Notes: generated by a model not told the origin, from the letters alone. A DNA stretch of 14,183 nucleotides from WRIS01 sp031549175 (GCA_031549175.1 JAVBQH010000087.1:1-14183); one strand, 5' to 3'. Shown: positions 6,864 through 13,693, numbered from the stretch's first letter. Numbers and translations are program-made.

Positions 6864-6890
6864 GCAAGACATGCTTATCTGCACAAAGAA

Positions 6891-6925
6891 GAGGGCGCAT
6901 CTGAAAGCAGATGCGCCCTCTTTCT
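6891..6925. terminator. Bidirectional intrinsic terminator between aspS and hpf
   Basis: GAGGGCGCATCTG (6891-6903) and CAGATGCGCCCTC (6908-6920) form a perfect 13-bp stem with an AAAG loop. TTTCT follows on the plus strand and TTCTTTG on the minus strand. It lies between the convergent aspS and hpf stops and should end both transcripts. Confidence 0.9.
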
Positions 6926-6958
6926 CCTGTATAAATAGACGAAGTGACTGCCTTTGCC

Positions 6959-7546
6959 TCAGGCCTCGACTTCTTCTTTTTGCTTCAGCATCCCGTATCC
7001 GCCGCCTTCGCGACGATAGAGGACGTGCACCATGCCCGAATCGCGGTCCGTGTAGGCAAAGAAATCGTGGCCGAGCAGGTCGATGTTGATCAGCGCCTCT
7101 TCCTCGGTCAACGGGGCGAAGTCGATCTCCTTGTAACGCACGACCTCTTCGTCGCGCGAAAGCTCCTGCATCAGCTCGTCGAGGTCGGTTGTCTGCGGAG
7201 CGCCTGTCTCGGCGACGACCCGTTCTGAGCCGGCGCGGAGCTTGCGGTCGATGACGCGGGTCTTGTACTTGCGCATCTGGCGCACAACTTTAGCGGCGGC
7301 GACATCGATTGCCGCATACATATCCTCTTCGCTCTCTTCCACGCGGATGATGTGGCCTTTCGTGCGAAGAGTGACCTCGCAGACACAAGGGCGGGGGTTG
7401 GCGGGATTCTTTTCTACGAGCAATACGACTTCAGCATCAAGCGGGCTGATGTCCATGACCTTCATGGAGTGCCCGATTTTCTCCTCGGCATAGGTGCGCA
7501 ATGCGTCGGTTATTGTGATCCTGCGTCCGGTGATAGTAATGCCCAT
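6959..7546 (-). CDS. hpf: Ribosome hibernation promoting factor, long form
   Basis: The 195-residue product is a long-form HPF. The N-terminal S30AE domain (about 1-105, MGITITGRRITITDALRTYAEEK... with a conserved ESEEDMYAAID helix) occupies the decoding centre of idle 30S subunits. A linker (105-133) leads to the C-terminal dimerisation domain (134-187, VVRYKEIDFAPLTEEEALINIDLLGHDFF...YRREGGGYG), which joins two ribosomes into a 100S particle. I chose the ATG at 7546 because GAGGTG (minus 7558-7553) lies 6 bases upstream. The GTG three codons earlier falls inside that ribosome site. It is divergent from nhaA, and a hairpin lies directly upstream of the ribosome site. Expression is expected to rise in stationary phase or stress in this family; nothing here proves that. 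Confidence 0.96.
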   Translation of the reverse strand: MGITITGRRITITDALRTYAEEKIGHSMKVMDISPLDAEVVLLVEKNPANPRPCVCEVTLRTKGHIIRVEESEEDMYAAIDVAAAKVVRQMRKYKTRVIDRKLRAGSERVVAETGAPQTTDLDELMQELSRDEEVVRYKEIDFAPLTEEEALINIDLLGHDFFAYTDRDSGMVHVLYRREGGGYGMLKQKEEVEA

Positions 7547-7560
7547 AACGTTCACCTCTT

Positions 7561-7612
7561 ACAATCGTTGCGGATAAAAAAACAGCCTTCGGTCGGGTGG
7601 CCGCAAAGTTGT
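7561..7612 (-). promoter_or_regulatory. Hairpin in the hpf leader
   Basis: On the minus strand TTGCGG (7606-7601) pairs with CCGCAA (7573-7568), extended across a small internal loop by ACAA with TTGT (7561-7564 and 7609-7612). The loop holds a weak GCC...GGC stem followed by seven T residues, which looks like a poor intrinsic terminator that the outer stem could compete with. The structure ends 2 bases before the hpf ribosome site. I see no convincing promoter upstream. Function is inferred only. Confidence 0.45.
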
Positions 7613-7738
7613 GCCTGAGTGTTTGTTCTTCAAGCGATCAACTCGTAAGCCAACTCCTTCCGTCAAGCTGGTAGTAACAAGAATAACGCAAAACGCGATT
7701 TTTGGAAGTGGAGAAAAGGAATACTGTGGAAAAACCGT

Positions 7739-7744
7739 TATAAT
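7739..7744 (+). promoter_or_regulatory. -10 element of the nhaA promoter
   Basis: A perfect TATAAT lies 35 bases upstream of the nhaA ATG. No -35 hexamer close to TTGACA is seen at 16-18 bases. The nhaA leader would be short, about 30 bases, with GGAG at 7771-7774 as the ribosome site. Confidence 0.6.
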
Positions 7745-7779
7745 GGGATACCTCTTCCAACAACGTACCTGGAGCATGT

Positions 7780-9378
7780 ATGACGCCTGATGACACAATT
7801 TTCATATCCGAGGTAAAAGGACATCAGGCCCGCTATCGAAAACTTATCCGACTCACCGGCTCATCAACGAGGGCGGCGGCTGCAATGCTTATCGCCGCCG
7901 TGGTTGCGCTGGTCGTTGCCAACACCGACCTCTATTACGGGTTCGTCGAGTTCTTCCAGACCGAAGTCGGCTTCGTGGTGGGCGATGCGGTCGCCGAGAT
8001 GTCGCTTGCCCATATCATCAACGATATCTTCATGGCAATATTCTTCCTGCTGGTCGGTCTCGAGATCAAATACGAGATGACTGTCGGGGAATTGACCAAC
8101 ATCCGCCAGGCACTGCTGCCGATCTTTGCAGCATTCGGCGGCGTGGTCGTCCCGATAGGCATCTACCTGGCATTCAACGCAACCAACCCGGAAACGGCTC
8201 ACGGTTGGGGCGTGCCGACCGCAACCGACATCGCTTTCGCCTTAGGAATCATGGCGCTTTTGGGGAACCGCGTCCCGAACGGCGTGCGCGTGTTCCTGAG
8301 CACCTTGGCAGTGGCGGACGATATCATCGCAATCGTGATCATCGCGGTGTTCTACGGCCACAGCCCGAATGTCGTCTGGCTGCTTTTGGCCGCGGCCGTC
8401 GTCGTGGTCCTTATCATCATGAACCGCAGCCACGTGTACTCATTGGCCCCTTATTTGCTGGTCGGCATCGTGCTTTGGTATTGCGTGTTCATGTCCGGCG
8501 TGCACTCCACGATTGCCGGCGTGCTTCTGGCCTTCACCATTCCCACCGGATCCCGCGTGAACCTGAAGAGCTTCGTTTCCTGGTCGGGCGAAAAGGTGAA
8601 GGCGGTGCGGGACGTGTTCCAGCCAAGCGTCCCGGTTGCGGGGCAGCCGGATTACATGAAGGAGGTCGCAAGCCTCAGCCGTGTGGCGCGCCAGGTCGTG
8701 CCGCCCGCAACCCGGTTGGAGCATAAGCTCTACCCATGGGTGAATTTCGGGGTGCTGCCCTTGTTCGCGCTGACAAATGCTGATGTCCGGTTTGTCGGGG
8801 GGGCCTTGGGCAATGTCTTCGCCGACCCGGCGCTCTACGGTGTGTTCTTCGGCCTGCTGTTGGGCAAGCCCATAGGCATCATGTTGTTCAGCTTCATCGT
8901 CACCAAGGCCAAGGTGGTCAAGCTTCCCGAAAACGTGAACTGGGTGCACATACTTGGGGCAGGCATCTTGGGCGGCGTGGGCTTCACCATGGCCATCTTC
9001 GTTGCAAACCTCGCCTTCGACGACCCCGCCATCGTCACCACGGCCAAGATCAGCATCCTGTGCGCTTCTGCCGTGGCGGGCATCGTCGGCTTCGTCTTCT
9101 TGTATATGCAGGCACGTGCCGCGAAACGCAAAGGCATCTCGTTCGTGTCGACAAGCGGCGAGGGCATTGTGCACCAAACCGCCGATGAAGAGGCCACGCG
9201 CGCCGGTAAGGAGATCATTGAAGAGCTTGACAGCCAGCTCCTGAAAAACGAGATCGAGGCGGCCCAAGACGACTCGTGCAGCGTCACCGAAGTGGTGCTT
9301 GACCTCGGAGACGACGATATAGTGAGCTACGGCGATGTAGGCGAGCACTGTGAAGCCAGACCGCCAGACGAGAAGTGA
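7780..9378 (+). CDS. nhaA: Na+/H+ antiporter NhaA with long C-terminal tail
   Basis: NhaA is an inner-membrane antiporter that expels Na+ (or Li+) in exchange for about two protons, for pH and salt tolerance. The 532 residues include some 11-12 hydrophobic segments between about 32 and 443. Key residues are visible: Asp150 in PTATDIAFALG, the ion-binding pair Asp180-Asp181 in LAVADDI, Lys363 in LGKPIG, and NDIFMAIFFLLVGLEIKYEM (81-100) of helix 2. Two parts are unusual: a hydrophilic loop at about 258-315 (VSWSGEKVKAVRDVFQ...), and an acidic tail from 445 to 532 with no membrane segment. Typical NhaA ends near 390-440. The start has GGAG 5 bases upstream and a TATAAT at 7739. It is divergent from hpf. 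Confidence 0.95.
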   Translation: MTPDDTIFISEVKGHQARYRKLIRLTGSSTRAAAAMLIAAVVALVVANTDLYYGFVEFFQTEVGFVVGDAVAEMSLAHIINDIFMAIFFLLVGLEIKYEMTVGELTNIRQALLPIFAAFGGVVVPIGIYLAFNATNPETAHGWGVPTATDIAFALGIMALLGNRVPNGVRVFLSTLAVADDIIAIVIIAVFYGHSPNVVWLLLAAAVVVVLIIMNRSHVYSLAPYLLVGIVLWYCVFMSGVHSTIAGVLLAFTIPTGSRVNLKSFVSWSGEKVKAVRDVFQPSVPVAGQPDYMKEVASLSRVARQVVPPATRLEHKLYPWVNFGVLPLFALTNADVRFVGGALGNVFADPALYGVFFGLLLGKPIGIMLFSFIVTKAKVVKLPENVNWVHILGAGILGGVGFTMAIFVANLAFDDPAIVTTAKISILCASAVAGIVGFVFLYMQARAAKRKGISFVSTSGEGIVHQTADEEATRAGKEIIEELDSQLLKNEIEAAQDDSCSVTEVVLDLGDDDIVSYGDVGEHCEARPPDEK

Positions 9379-9485
9379 AGACAAGGCATCGCCGCGTCAG
9401 AAGACGGCGGGAAGCAACCGAACGCGCAGTATGGCCGCCCTTTTCCGGGCGCGCCGGACTTGCCCCATGATGGAAGGCTGATAGC

Positions 9486-10853
9486 ATGAATACATCGGCA
9501 ATTATTCTCGGTGCGGGGGCAGGTACCCGCATGAAGTCGAAAAAACCGAAGGTGGCGCATGAGTTGTTGGGGAAGCCCCTCATCAACTGGGTTGTCGATG
9601 CCGCAAAGGAGGCTGGGGTAACAAACCTGGTCAGCGTCGTCGGCCATGAGCGCGAACAGGTGACCCCCTTGGTCGAAGGCGAATCCAGCATAGTCGTGCA
9701 AAAACAGCTGCTGGGGACGGCAGACGCCATCCGGTCGTGCCGGGAACACTATTCCGGCTTCGAAGGCTCGTTGCTCGTCCTTTCGGGGGATTGCCCCCTT
9801 ATCTCGGCAGAAACGATACGGGAACTGATCGAGCAGCGCGAAGAGGCGAACGCGGCCGTCGCAGTGCTCTCAATGGAGCTGGAAGCCCCCTTCGGGTACG
9901 GGCGCATCGTCCGAAACGCCCGGGGGGAGTTCGAGCGCATCGTCGAGCAGAAGGACTGCACGCCTGAACAGGCCGCCATAACCGAATGCAATTCCGGGTT
10001 CTACTGCTTCGACGCCCAGGAGCTGTTCTGTGCCCTTGACCGCGTGGGCAACGAGAATGCGCAGGGCGAATTCTACCTGACGGACGTGGTCGAGATATGC
10101 CGGAACTACGGCCGGCCCGTGGCTGCGATTCCTGCCAAGGACGTCGACGAGTGCCTCGGCATAAACTCGCGCGTGCAGCTGGCTCAGGCCACGAAGCTTA
10201 TGCAGCGCCGGATCAATGAAGGTCATATGATGGCCGGCGTCACCATGACCGACCCTGACCTGGTGTGGATCGGGCCCGACGTGCAGATCGAGTGCGACGT
10301 GGCCCTGCTTCCCATGACCACGCTTGCGGGAGCCACCACGGTGGGGGAGGACAGCGTCATAGGCCCGAACTCCCGGCTTGTTGATACCCGGGTGGGGAAG
10401 GGTTGTGTCGTTGAAGAGACCATCGCCATCGAGGCGCGGATAGACGACGAGGCCACCTGCGGCCCGCGTGCCTACCTGCGACCCGGTGCCCACCTCTGCC
10501 GGAGGGCAAAGGCCGGCACGCATGTCGAGATCAAGAAGAGCGTTGTAGGCGAGGGATCGAAGGTCCCCCACCTGAGCTATATCGGCGACGCGACGATCGG
10601 TGTGGACGTGAATATCGGGGCCGGCACGATTACCTGCAACTACGATGGGATGCACAAGCATCACACGGTTATCGGCGATGAGGTCTTCATCGGAAGCGAC
10701 ACCATGCTGGTTGCCCCCGTGAACCTTGGCGACCGCTCGATGACGGGTGCGGGTTCGGTAATCACCAAGAATGTCTCCCCAGACGCCCTCGCCCTCGGCC
10801 GCGCCAAGCAGACCGAGATAGCCGGATACCGCAAGCGCAACGAGGAAGGCTGA
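9486..10853 (+). CDS. glmU: Bifunctional UDP-GlcNAc pyrophosphorylase / GlcN-1-P acetyltransferase
   Basis: GlmU acetylates glucosamine-1-phosphate and then couples it to UTP, giving UDP-GlcNAc for peptidoglycan. It has 455 residues, the usual length. The N-terminal uridyltransferase shows ILGAGAGTRMKSKKPKVAH (8-25; the usual LAAG and VLH appear here as LGAG and VAH), QLLGTADAI (74-82), LSGDCPLI with metal-binding Asp102, GYGRIVR, ECNSGFY and GEFYLTDVVE. The C-terminal left-handed beta-helix begins near 245 and shows hexapeptide repeats, YLRPGAHL, PHLSYIGDA with the catalytic His362, and NIGAGTITCNYDG. The ribosome site GGAAGG is at 9473-9478. It is followed by prs after 169 bp, a gene pair conserved in many Gram-positive bacteria. 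Confidence 0.97.
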   Translation: MNTSAIILGAGAGTRMKSKKPKVAHELLGKPLINWVVDAAKEAGVTNLVSVVGHEREQVTPLVEGESSIVVQKQLLGTADAIRSCREHYSGFEGSLLVLSGDCPLISAETIRELIEQREEANAAVAVLSMELEAPFGYGRIVRNARGEFERIVEQKDCTPEQAAITECNSGFYCFDAQELFCALDRVGNENAQGEFYLTDVVEICRNYGRPVAAIPAKDVDECLGINSRVQLAQATKLMQRRINEGHMMAGVTMTDPDLVWIGPDVQIECDVALLPMTTLAGATTVGEDSVIGPNSRLVDTRVGKGCVVEETIAIEARIDDEATCGPRAYLRPGAHLCRRAKAGTHVEIKKSVVGEGSKVPHLSYIGDATIGVDVNIGAGTITCNYDGMHKHHTVIGDEVFIGSDTMLVAPVNLGDRSMTGAGSVITKNVSPDALALGRAKQTEIAGYRKRNEEG

Positions 10854-10867
10854 ACAAGAGGCCTCAA

Positions 10868-10938
10868 GGAACCCAGGCGGGAGGCGCGCGCCGGCAAGGC
10901 GTGGCGGCACAGGCGGTTCCCGAAAAAAAACCGGAACC
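10868..10938 (+). other. Three mutually complementary segments between glmU and prs
   Basis: GGAACC (10868-10873) and GGAACC (10933-10938) are both complementary to GGTTCC (10915-10920) between them. The right-hand pair closes a 12-base loop with eight A residues. They lie upstream of the prs -10 element, so they would be in the 3' end of the glmU transcript. No T-tract marks a terminator. Function is unknown. Confidence 0.3.
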
Positions 10939-10973
10939 TGCGGAATCCAGGCGGGTTTGCCTTGATTAGCGGA

Positions 10974-10979
10974 TACAAT
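10974..10979 (+). promoter_or_regulatory. -10 element of the prs promoter
   Basis: TACAAT lies 43 bases before the prs ATG. TTGCCT at 10957-10962 is only 11 bases upstream and too close to serve as -35, so only the -10 is called. The hexamer is the same as upstream of hisS, aspS and merR. Confidence 0.5.
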
Positions 10980-11022
10980 ACGGAAGTGCAAAGACGATAT
11001 GAGGGCGGTAAGGAGCGCATCA

Positions 11023-11994
11023 ATGACCGAAATGCATAAGAGCCTCGCAGTGTTTTCAGGATCAGTGAATCCGGAGCTGGCAGACCAGATCGCCGATTCA
11101 CTTGGCATAAAACTCGGAGCGGTAAAGCTCAAGCAATTCTCTAACGGCGAAATCTATGCCCGCTACCTCGAAAGCGTACGAGGTGCCGATGTGTTCATCA
11201 TCCAATCCGTCGCGGGGGAGCGCGTCAACGATGCCTTGATGGAGCTTTTGATCATGACCGATGCGGCAAAACGTGCCTCGGCACGCACCATCACCGCGGT
11301 TGTCACGCACTATGGCTATTCCCGCCAAGACCGCAAGGCTGCGGCGCGCGAGCCGATCACCGCCAAGCTCATGGCGAACCTCATGACGGTGGCCGGCATC
11401 GACCGCACCATCACCATCGACCTTCACCAAGGCCAGATCCAAGGCTTCTTCGACACGCCGGTGAACCACTTGACGGCGCTGCCGATCTTGGCGGATTACT
11501 TCAAGGCCAAGAACCTCGACCATACCCGCGTATGCATCGTAAGCCCCGACGTGGGGCGTGCAAAAGCGGCGAAGAAGTTCTCCGACCTGATGGAAGCCGA
11601 CCTTGCCATCATGCACAAGGGACGCCCGAAGCACAACGAGGCAGAGATCACGGCGCTCATCGGCGACGTCCGCGACAAGATATGCATCCTCAACGATGAC
11701 ATGATCGACACCGGCGGGACCTTGCAGGCGGCCGTGAAGACGCTCAAGGCTGAAGGAGCCGACCTGGTATACGTCTGCGCGACCCACCCGATACTCAGCG
11801 GGCCTGCCTACGAGCGGCTCGAGATTCCCGAGATCGAGGAAGTGGTCGTGTGCAACACCATCCCCATTCCTGAGGAGCACCAGAATGGGAAGATTAAGGT
11901 GGTTTCGGTCGCACCGCTTTTTGCACGTGCGATCGCGAATGTGTACGGTAACGAGTCGGTGTCCGAGCTGTTCGATCCCGATTTCGCGCTTTAA
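11023..11994 (+). CDS. prs: Ribose-phosphate pyrophosphokinase (PRPP synthase)
   Basis: Prs makes phosphoribosyl pyrophosphate from ribose-5-phosphate and ATP, feeding purine, pyrimidine, histidine, tryptophan and NAD synthesis. It has 323 residues, close to the usual 310-320. Seen are FSGSVNPELADQIA, KLKQFSNGEIYARY, the ATP-binding RQDRK (101-105), DLHQGQIQGFFDTPVNHL with the catalytic-loop region, VCIVSPDVGRAKAAKKF, and the PRPP-binding DDMIDTGGT (225-233). I chose the ATG at 11023 because AAGGAG (11010-11015) lies 7 bases upstream. The ATG at 10999 would add eight residues and has no comparable ribosome site. The stop TAA shares its last base with an ATG of the pth frame, so translation is probably coupled. 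Confidence 0.97.
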   Translation: MTEMHKSLAVFSGSVNPELADQIADSLGIKLGAVKLKQFSNGEIYARYLESVRGADVFIIQSVAGERVNDALMELLIMTDAAKRASARTITAVVTHYGYSRQDRKAAAREPITAKLMANLMTVAGIDRTITIDLHQGQIQGFFDTPVNHLTALPILADYFKAKNLDHTRVCIVSPDVGRAKAAKKFSDLMEADLAIMHKGRPKHNEAEITALIGDVRDKICILNDDMIDTGGTLQAAVKTLKAEGADLVYVCATHPILSGPAYERLEIPEIEEVVVCNTIPIPEEHQNGKIKVVSVAPLFARAIANVYGNESVSELFDPDFAL

Positions 11995-12014
11995 TGGGAG
12001 TTGAGGAAGACGGG

Positions 12015-12572
12015 ATGTATCTGGTAGTCGGACTGGGAAACCCCGGAGAAGAGTATGCCCACACCCGCCATAATGCGGGCTTCGATACCCTTGACCTGAT
12101 CGCAGAAGAGCTTGGTGCGGGCTATTGGAAGACCGAGTGCGGCTCGTTCACGGCAAAGGCCGTGTGCAACGGCCATGACCTCGTCCTTGCCAAGCCCCAA
12201 GGGTACATGAACACCTCGGGCGGACCGGTCAAGCAGCTCTGCAATGCTTATGGCATCGGGCCTGATCATCTGATCGTGATCCATGACGAGCTCGATATCG
12301 ATCCCGGTACCGTGCGGGTGAAGTTCGGCGGCGGCCACGCAGGGCACAAGGGGTTGCGCTCGATCTACGACAAGCTGGGCACGCCCGATTGGTACCGCGT
12401 GCGCATCGGCATCGGGCGCCCTCCTGGGCGCATGGATGCGGCCGACTACGTGCTGTCCCTGCCGAAAAAAGAAGCATCAGACGATTTTGTCCAGGCCTGC
12501 AACCTCGGGTCACGCGCCACCCTTTCCCTGGTCGATCAAGGACTAGAACAGACGCAGCAGGAATTCAACTAG
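12015..12572 (+). CDS. pth: Peptidyl-tRNA hydrolase
   Basis: Pth cleaves the ester bond of peptidyl-tRNAs released prematurely from ribosomes and so recycles tRNA. It has 185 residues from this start. Visible are MYLVVGLGNPGEEYAHTRHNAGF with Asn9 and the catalytic His19, KPQGYMNTSG with the substrate-binding Asn, VIHDELDID with the catalytic-dyad Asp, and GGGHAGHKGLRSI. I prefer the ATG at 12015 because homologues begin at this point and GAGG (12003-12006) precedes it. An ATG at 11994 overlapping the prs stop would add MGVEEDG and cannot be ruled out. In many Firmicutes ctc/rplY stands between prs and pth; here it is absent. Confidence 0.96.
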   Translation: MYLVVGLGNPGEEYAHTRHNAGFDTLDLIAEELGAGYWKTECGSFTAKAVCNGHDLVLAKPQGYMNTSGGPVKQLCNAYGIGPDHLIVIHDELDIDPGTVRVKFGGGHAGHKGLRSIYDKLGTPDWYRVRIGIGRPPGRMDAADYVLSLPKKEASDDFVQACNLGSRATLSLVDQGLEQTQQEFN

Positions 12573-12592
12573 ACCCGGGGAGCCGGTATGAA

Positions 12593-12644
12593 ATGAGAAA
12601 AAGTGACCGTCCCTTGACGGCGTTCCTCTTCCGTCGCGTCTCAT
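12593..12644. repeat. Palindromic region after pth, GTGACCG core
   Basis: ATGAGA (12593-12598) pairs with TCTCAT (12639-12644). Inside, CCGTC (12607-12611) and CCGTC (12631-12635) both can pair with GACGG (12616-12620), giving two competing hairpins. The left arm GAGAAAAAGTGACCGTCCC resembles the 2936-2963 element. There is no T-tract, so it is not a standard terminator, although it is the only structure between pth and the merR promoter. Confidence 0.5.
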
Positions 12645-12692
12645 CCCTGTCCCTATTGTTCGTGACAAATATTTCCCCTGATCCGGGTACGG

Positions 12693-12698
12693 TACAAT
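12693..12698 (+). promoter_or_regulatory. Possible upstream -10 element of merR
   Basis: TACAAT lies just upstream of the MerR-type promoter. The -35 side is poor. It may be a second, constitutive start for the merR transcript, or chance. Confidence 0.3.
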
Positions 12699-12715
12699 TC
12701 TTTTGAGAAAACTCC

Positions 12716-12746
12716 TTGACCCTCCCCTTAGGGGAGGCGGTTTACT
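12716..12746 (+). promoter_or_regulatory. MerR-family promoter with dyad operator in a 19-bp spacer
   Basis: TTGACC (12716-12721) and TTTACT (12741-12746) are separated by 19 bp, longer than the normal 17 and typical of promoters that MerR proteins twist into shape. The perfect inverted repeat CCTCCCC-TTA-GGGGAGG (12721-12737) fills the spacer. It resembles the TipA/BmrR-class operators. It lies about 100 bp before the merR gene, so autoregulation is likely. Confidence 0.85.
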
Positions 12747-12769
12747 GGAAAAGTAAGCATCGACCTAAG

Positions 12770-12820
12770 GATGCTCGAAGAGCATCGCGTACAACGGTAA
12801 GGATCCTACCGTGTAGTTGT
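12770..12820 (+). other. Two hairpins in the merR leader
   Basis: GATGCTC (12770-12776) pairs with GAGCATC (12780-12786) across a GAA loop. ACGGTA (12794-12799) pairs with TACCGT (12807-12812), extended by ACAAC and GTTGT across a bulge. Both lie between the operator-promoter and the ribosome site AAGGAGG (12831-12837). They may stabilise the leader. No riboswitch class is recognised. Confidence 0.45.
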
Positions 12821-12844
12821 TTGAAGGTGAAAGGAGGTTTACGG

Positions 12845-13651
12845 ATGTTTTATATTGGTGAGTTTTCAAAGATGGGCAGAACCACGGTCAAAACCCTGCA
12901 TTACTACGACCGCATCGGACTCCTGCAACCACAGGAGGTCGATGAGTCGACGGGCTATCGGCTGTACTCGACACGTCAACTGGTTGATCTGCACCGTATC
13001 CAGGCACTCAAGCAGGCAGGTCTCTCAATCGATGATATCCAGAGTGTGTTTGCAGGTGTCGACGTTAAGCCTATCCTCGAACAGCGCCAAGCCGAGATTG
13101 TCCGTGAACTCCATAAACACGAAGAGCAACGTGCGCGCATTGCCTTCCTCTTGTCAGAAGAAGAAAAGGAGTTTTTCATGGATTACCAAGCAACAGTCAA
13201 AGAGATCCCAAGCCAAATAGTGTATTCGAAGCGCATGACGGTGCCGAACTATAAAGCCTACTTCGACGTGATCCCGGCGATCGGGCGGGCAGTTATGCAG
13301 GCGAACCCCGACCTCAAATGTGCAACGCCTGAGTACTGTTATATCGTGAACCTTGACGGCGAGTACAAGGAAAGCGATATCAACATCGAATTCAACGAGG
13401 CGGTAGAAGAGTTCGGCACCGAGGTCGATGGCATCACCTTCAAAAAGACCGAACCGTTGGAGGTGGTTTCGGTCATGCACAAAGGCGGCTACGACGGCTT
13501 GCCTCAGGCCTATGCCTTTGCAATGGATTGGTTGGAAAAGAGCGGCTACGCGATAGCTGATTTTACACGGGAAAGCTATATCGACGGCATCTGGAACAAG
13601 GATGACGAAGACGAATGGCTGACCGAGGTGCAGATCCCTATTGTGCAATAA
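12845..13651 (+). CDS. MerR-family regulator with GyrI-like effector domain
   Basis: The 268-residue protein has a MerR winged HTH at 1-70 (MFYIGEFSKMGRTTVKTLHYYDRIGLLQP, then the wing ESTGYRLYS), a dimerisation coiled coil at about 75-115, and a C-terminal GyrI/BmrR-like effector domain at about 118-268 ending EVQIPIVQ. Such regulators bind hydrophobic or cationic ligands and switch on promoters with long spacers, often for drug efflux. The operator at 12721-12737 indicates it controls its own gene. No transporter or other target is adjacent; the next gene is convergent. The ATG at 12845 follows a strong AAGGAGG. The longer open frame back to 12716 would start at the TTG of the -35 box and is rejected. 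Its base composition looks somewhat less GC-rich than the housekeeping genes. The ligand is unknown. Confidence 0.92.
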   Translation: MFYIGEFSKMGRTTVKTLHYYDRIGLLQPQEVDESTGYRLYSTRQLVDLHRIQALKQAGLSIDDIQSVFAGVDVKPILEQRQAEIVRELHKHEEQRARIAFLLSEEEKEFFMDYQATVKEIPSQIVYSKRMTVPNYKAYFDVIPAIGRAVMQANPDLKCATPEYCYIVNLDGEYKESDINIEFNEAVEEFGTEVDGITFKKTEPLEVVSVMHKGGYDGLPQAYAFAMDWLEKSGYAIADFTRESYIDGIWNKDDEDEWLTEVQIPIVQ

Positions 13652-13658
13652 ACATGCT

Positions 13659-13691
13659 GTGGGACAAAAGCGACAGACCCTTTTGTCCCAC
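13659..13691. repeat. Intergenic palindrome, CGACAGACC loop
   Basis: GTGGGACAAAAG (13659-13670) and CTTTTGTCCCAC (13680-13691) form a perfect 12-bp stem with loop CGACAGACC. It fills nearly the whole gap between the convergent merR and LuxR-type genes and ends 3 bases before the stop of the latter. There is no T-tract outside the stem. The internal pattern AAAAG-cGACAGaCC-CTTTT parallels the leuD-leuB palindrome, so I treat it as a second copy of the same REP-like family. Confidence 0.7.
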
Positions 13692-13693
13692 CA

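Noticed and set aside
8440..9384. 314-residue minus-strand open frame in nhaA
   Set aside because: His/Asp-rich composition is the mirror of hydrophobic codons in a membrane protein gene; no independent support.
10999..11022. Upstream ATG of prs
   Set aside because: Adds eight residues not typical of Prs, and the AAGGAG at 11010 would lie inside the coding region.
9870..11132. 420-residue open frame on the minus strand across glmU and the start of prs
   Set aside because: Antisense to glmU, no family features, and it crosses the prs promoter. GC-rich codon bias alone explains the absence of stops.
12716..12844. Longer N-terminus for the MerR protein starting at TTG 12716
   Set aside because: The TTG is the -35 box of its own promoter, so it is upstream of the transcript. 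The ATG at 12845 has AAGGAGG.
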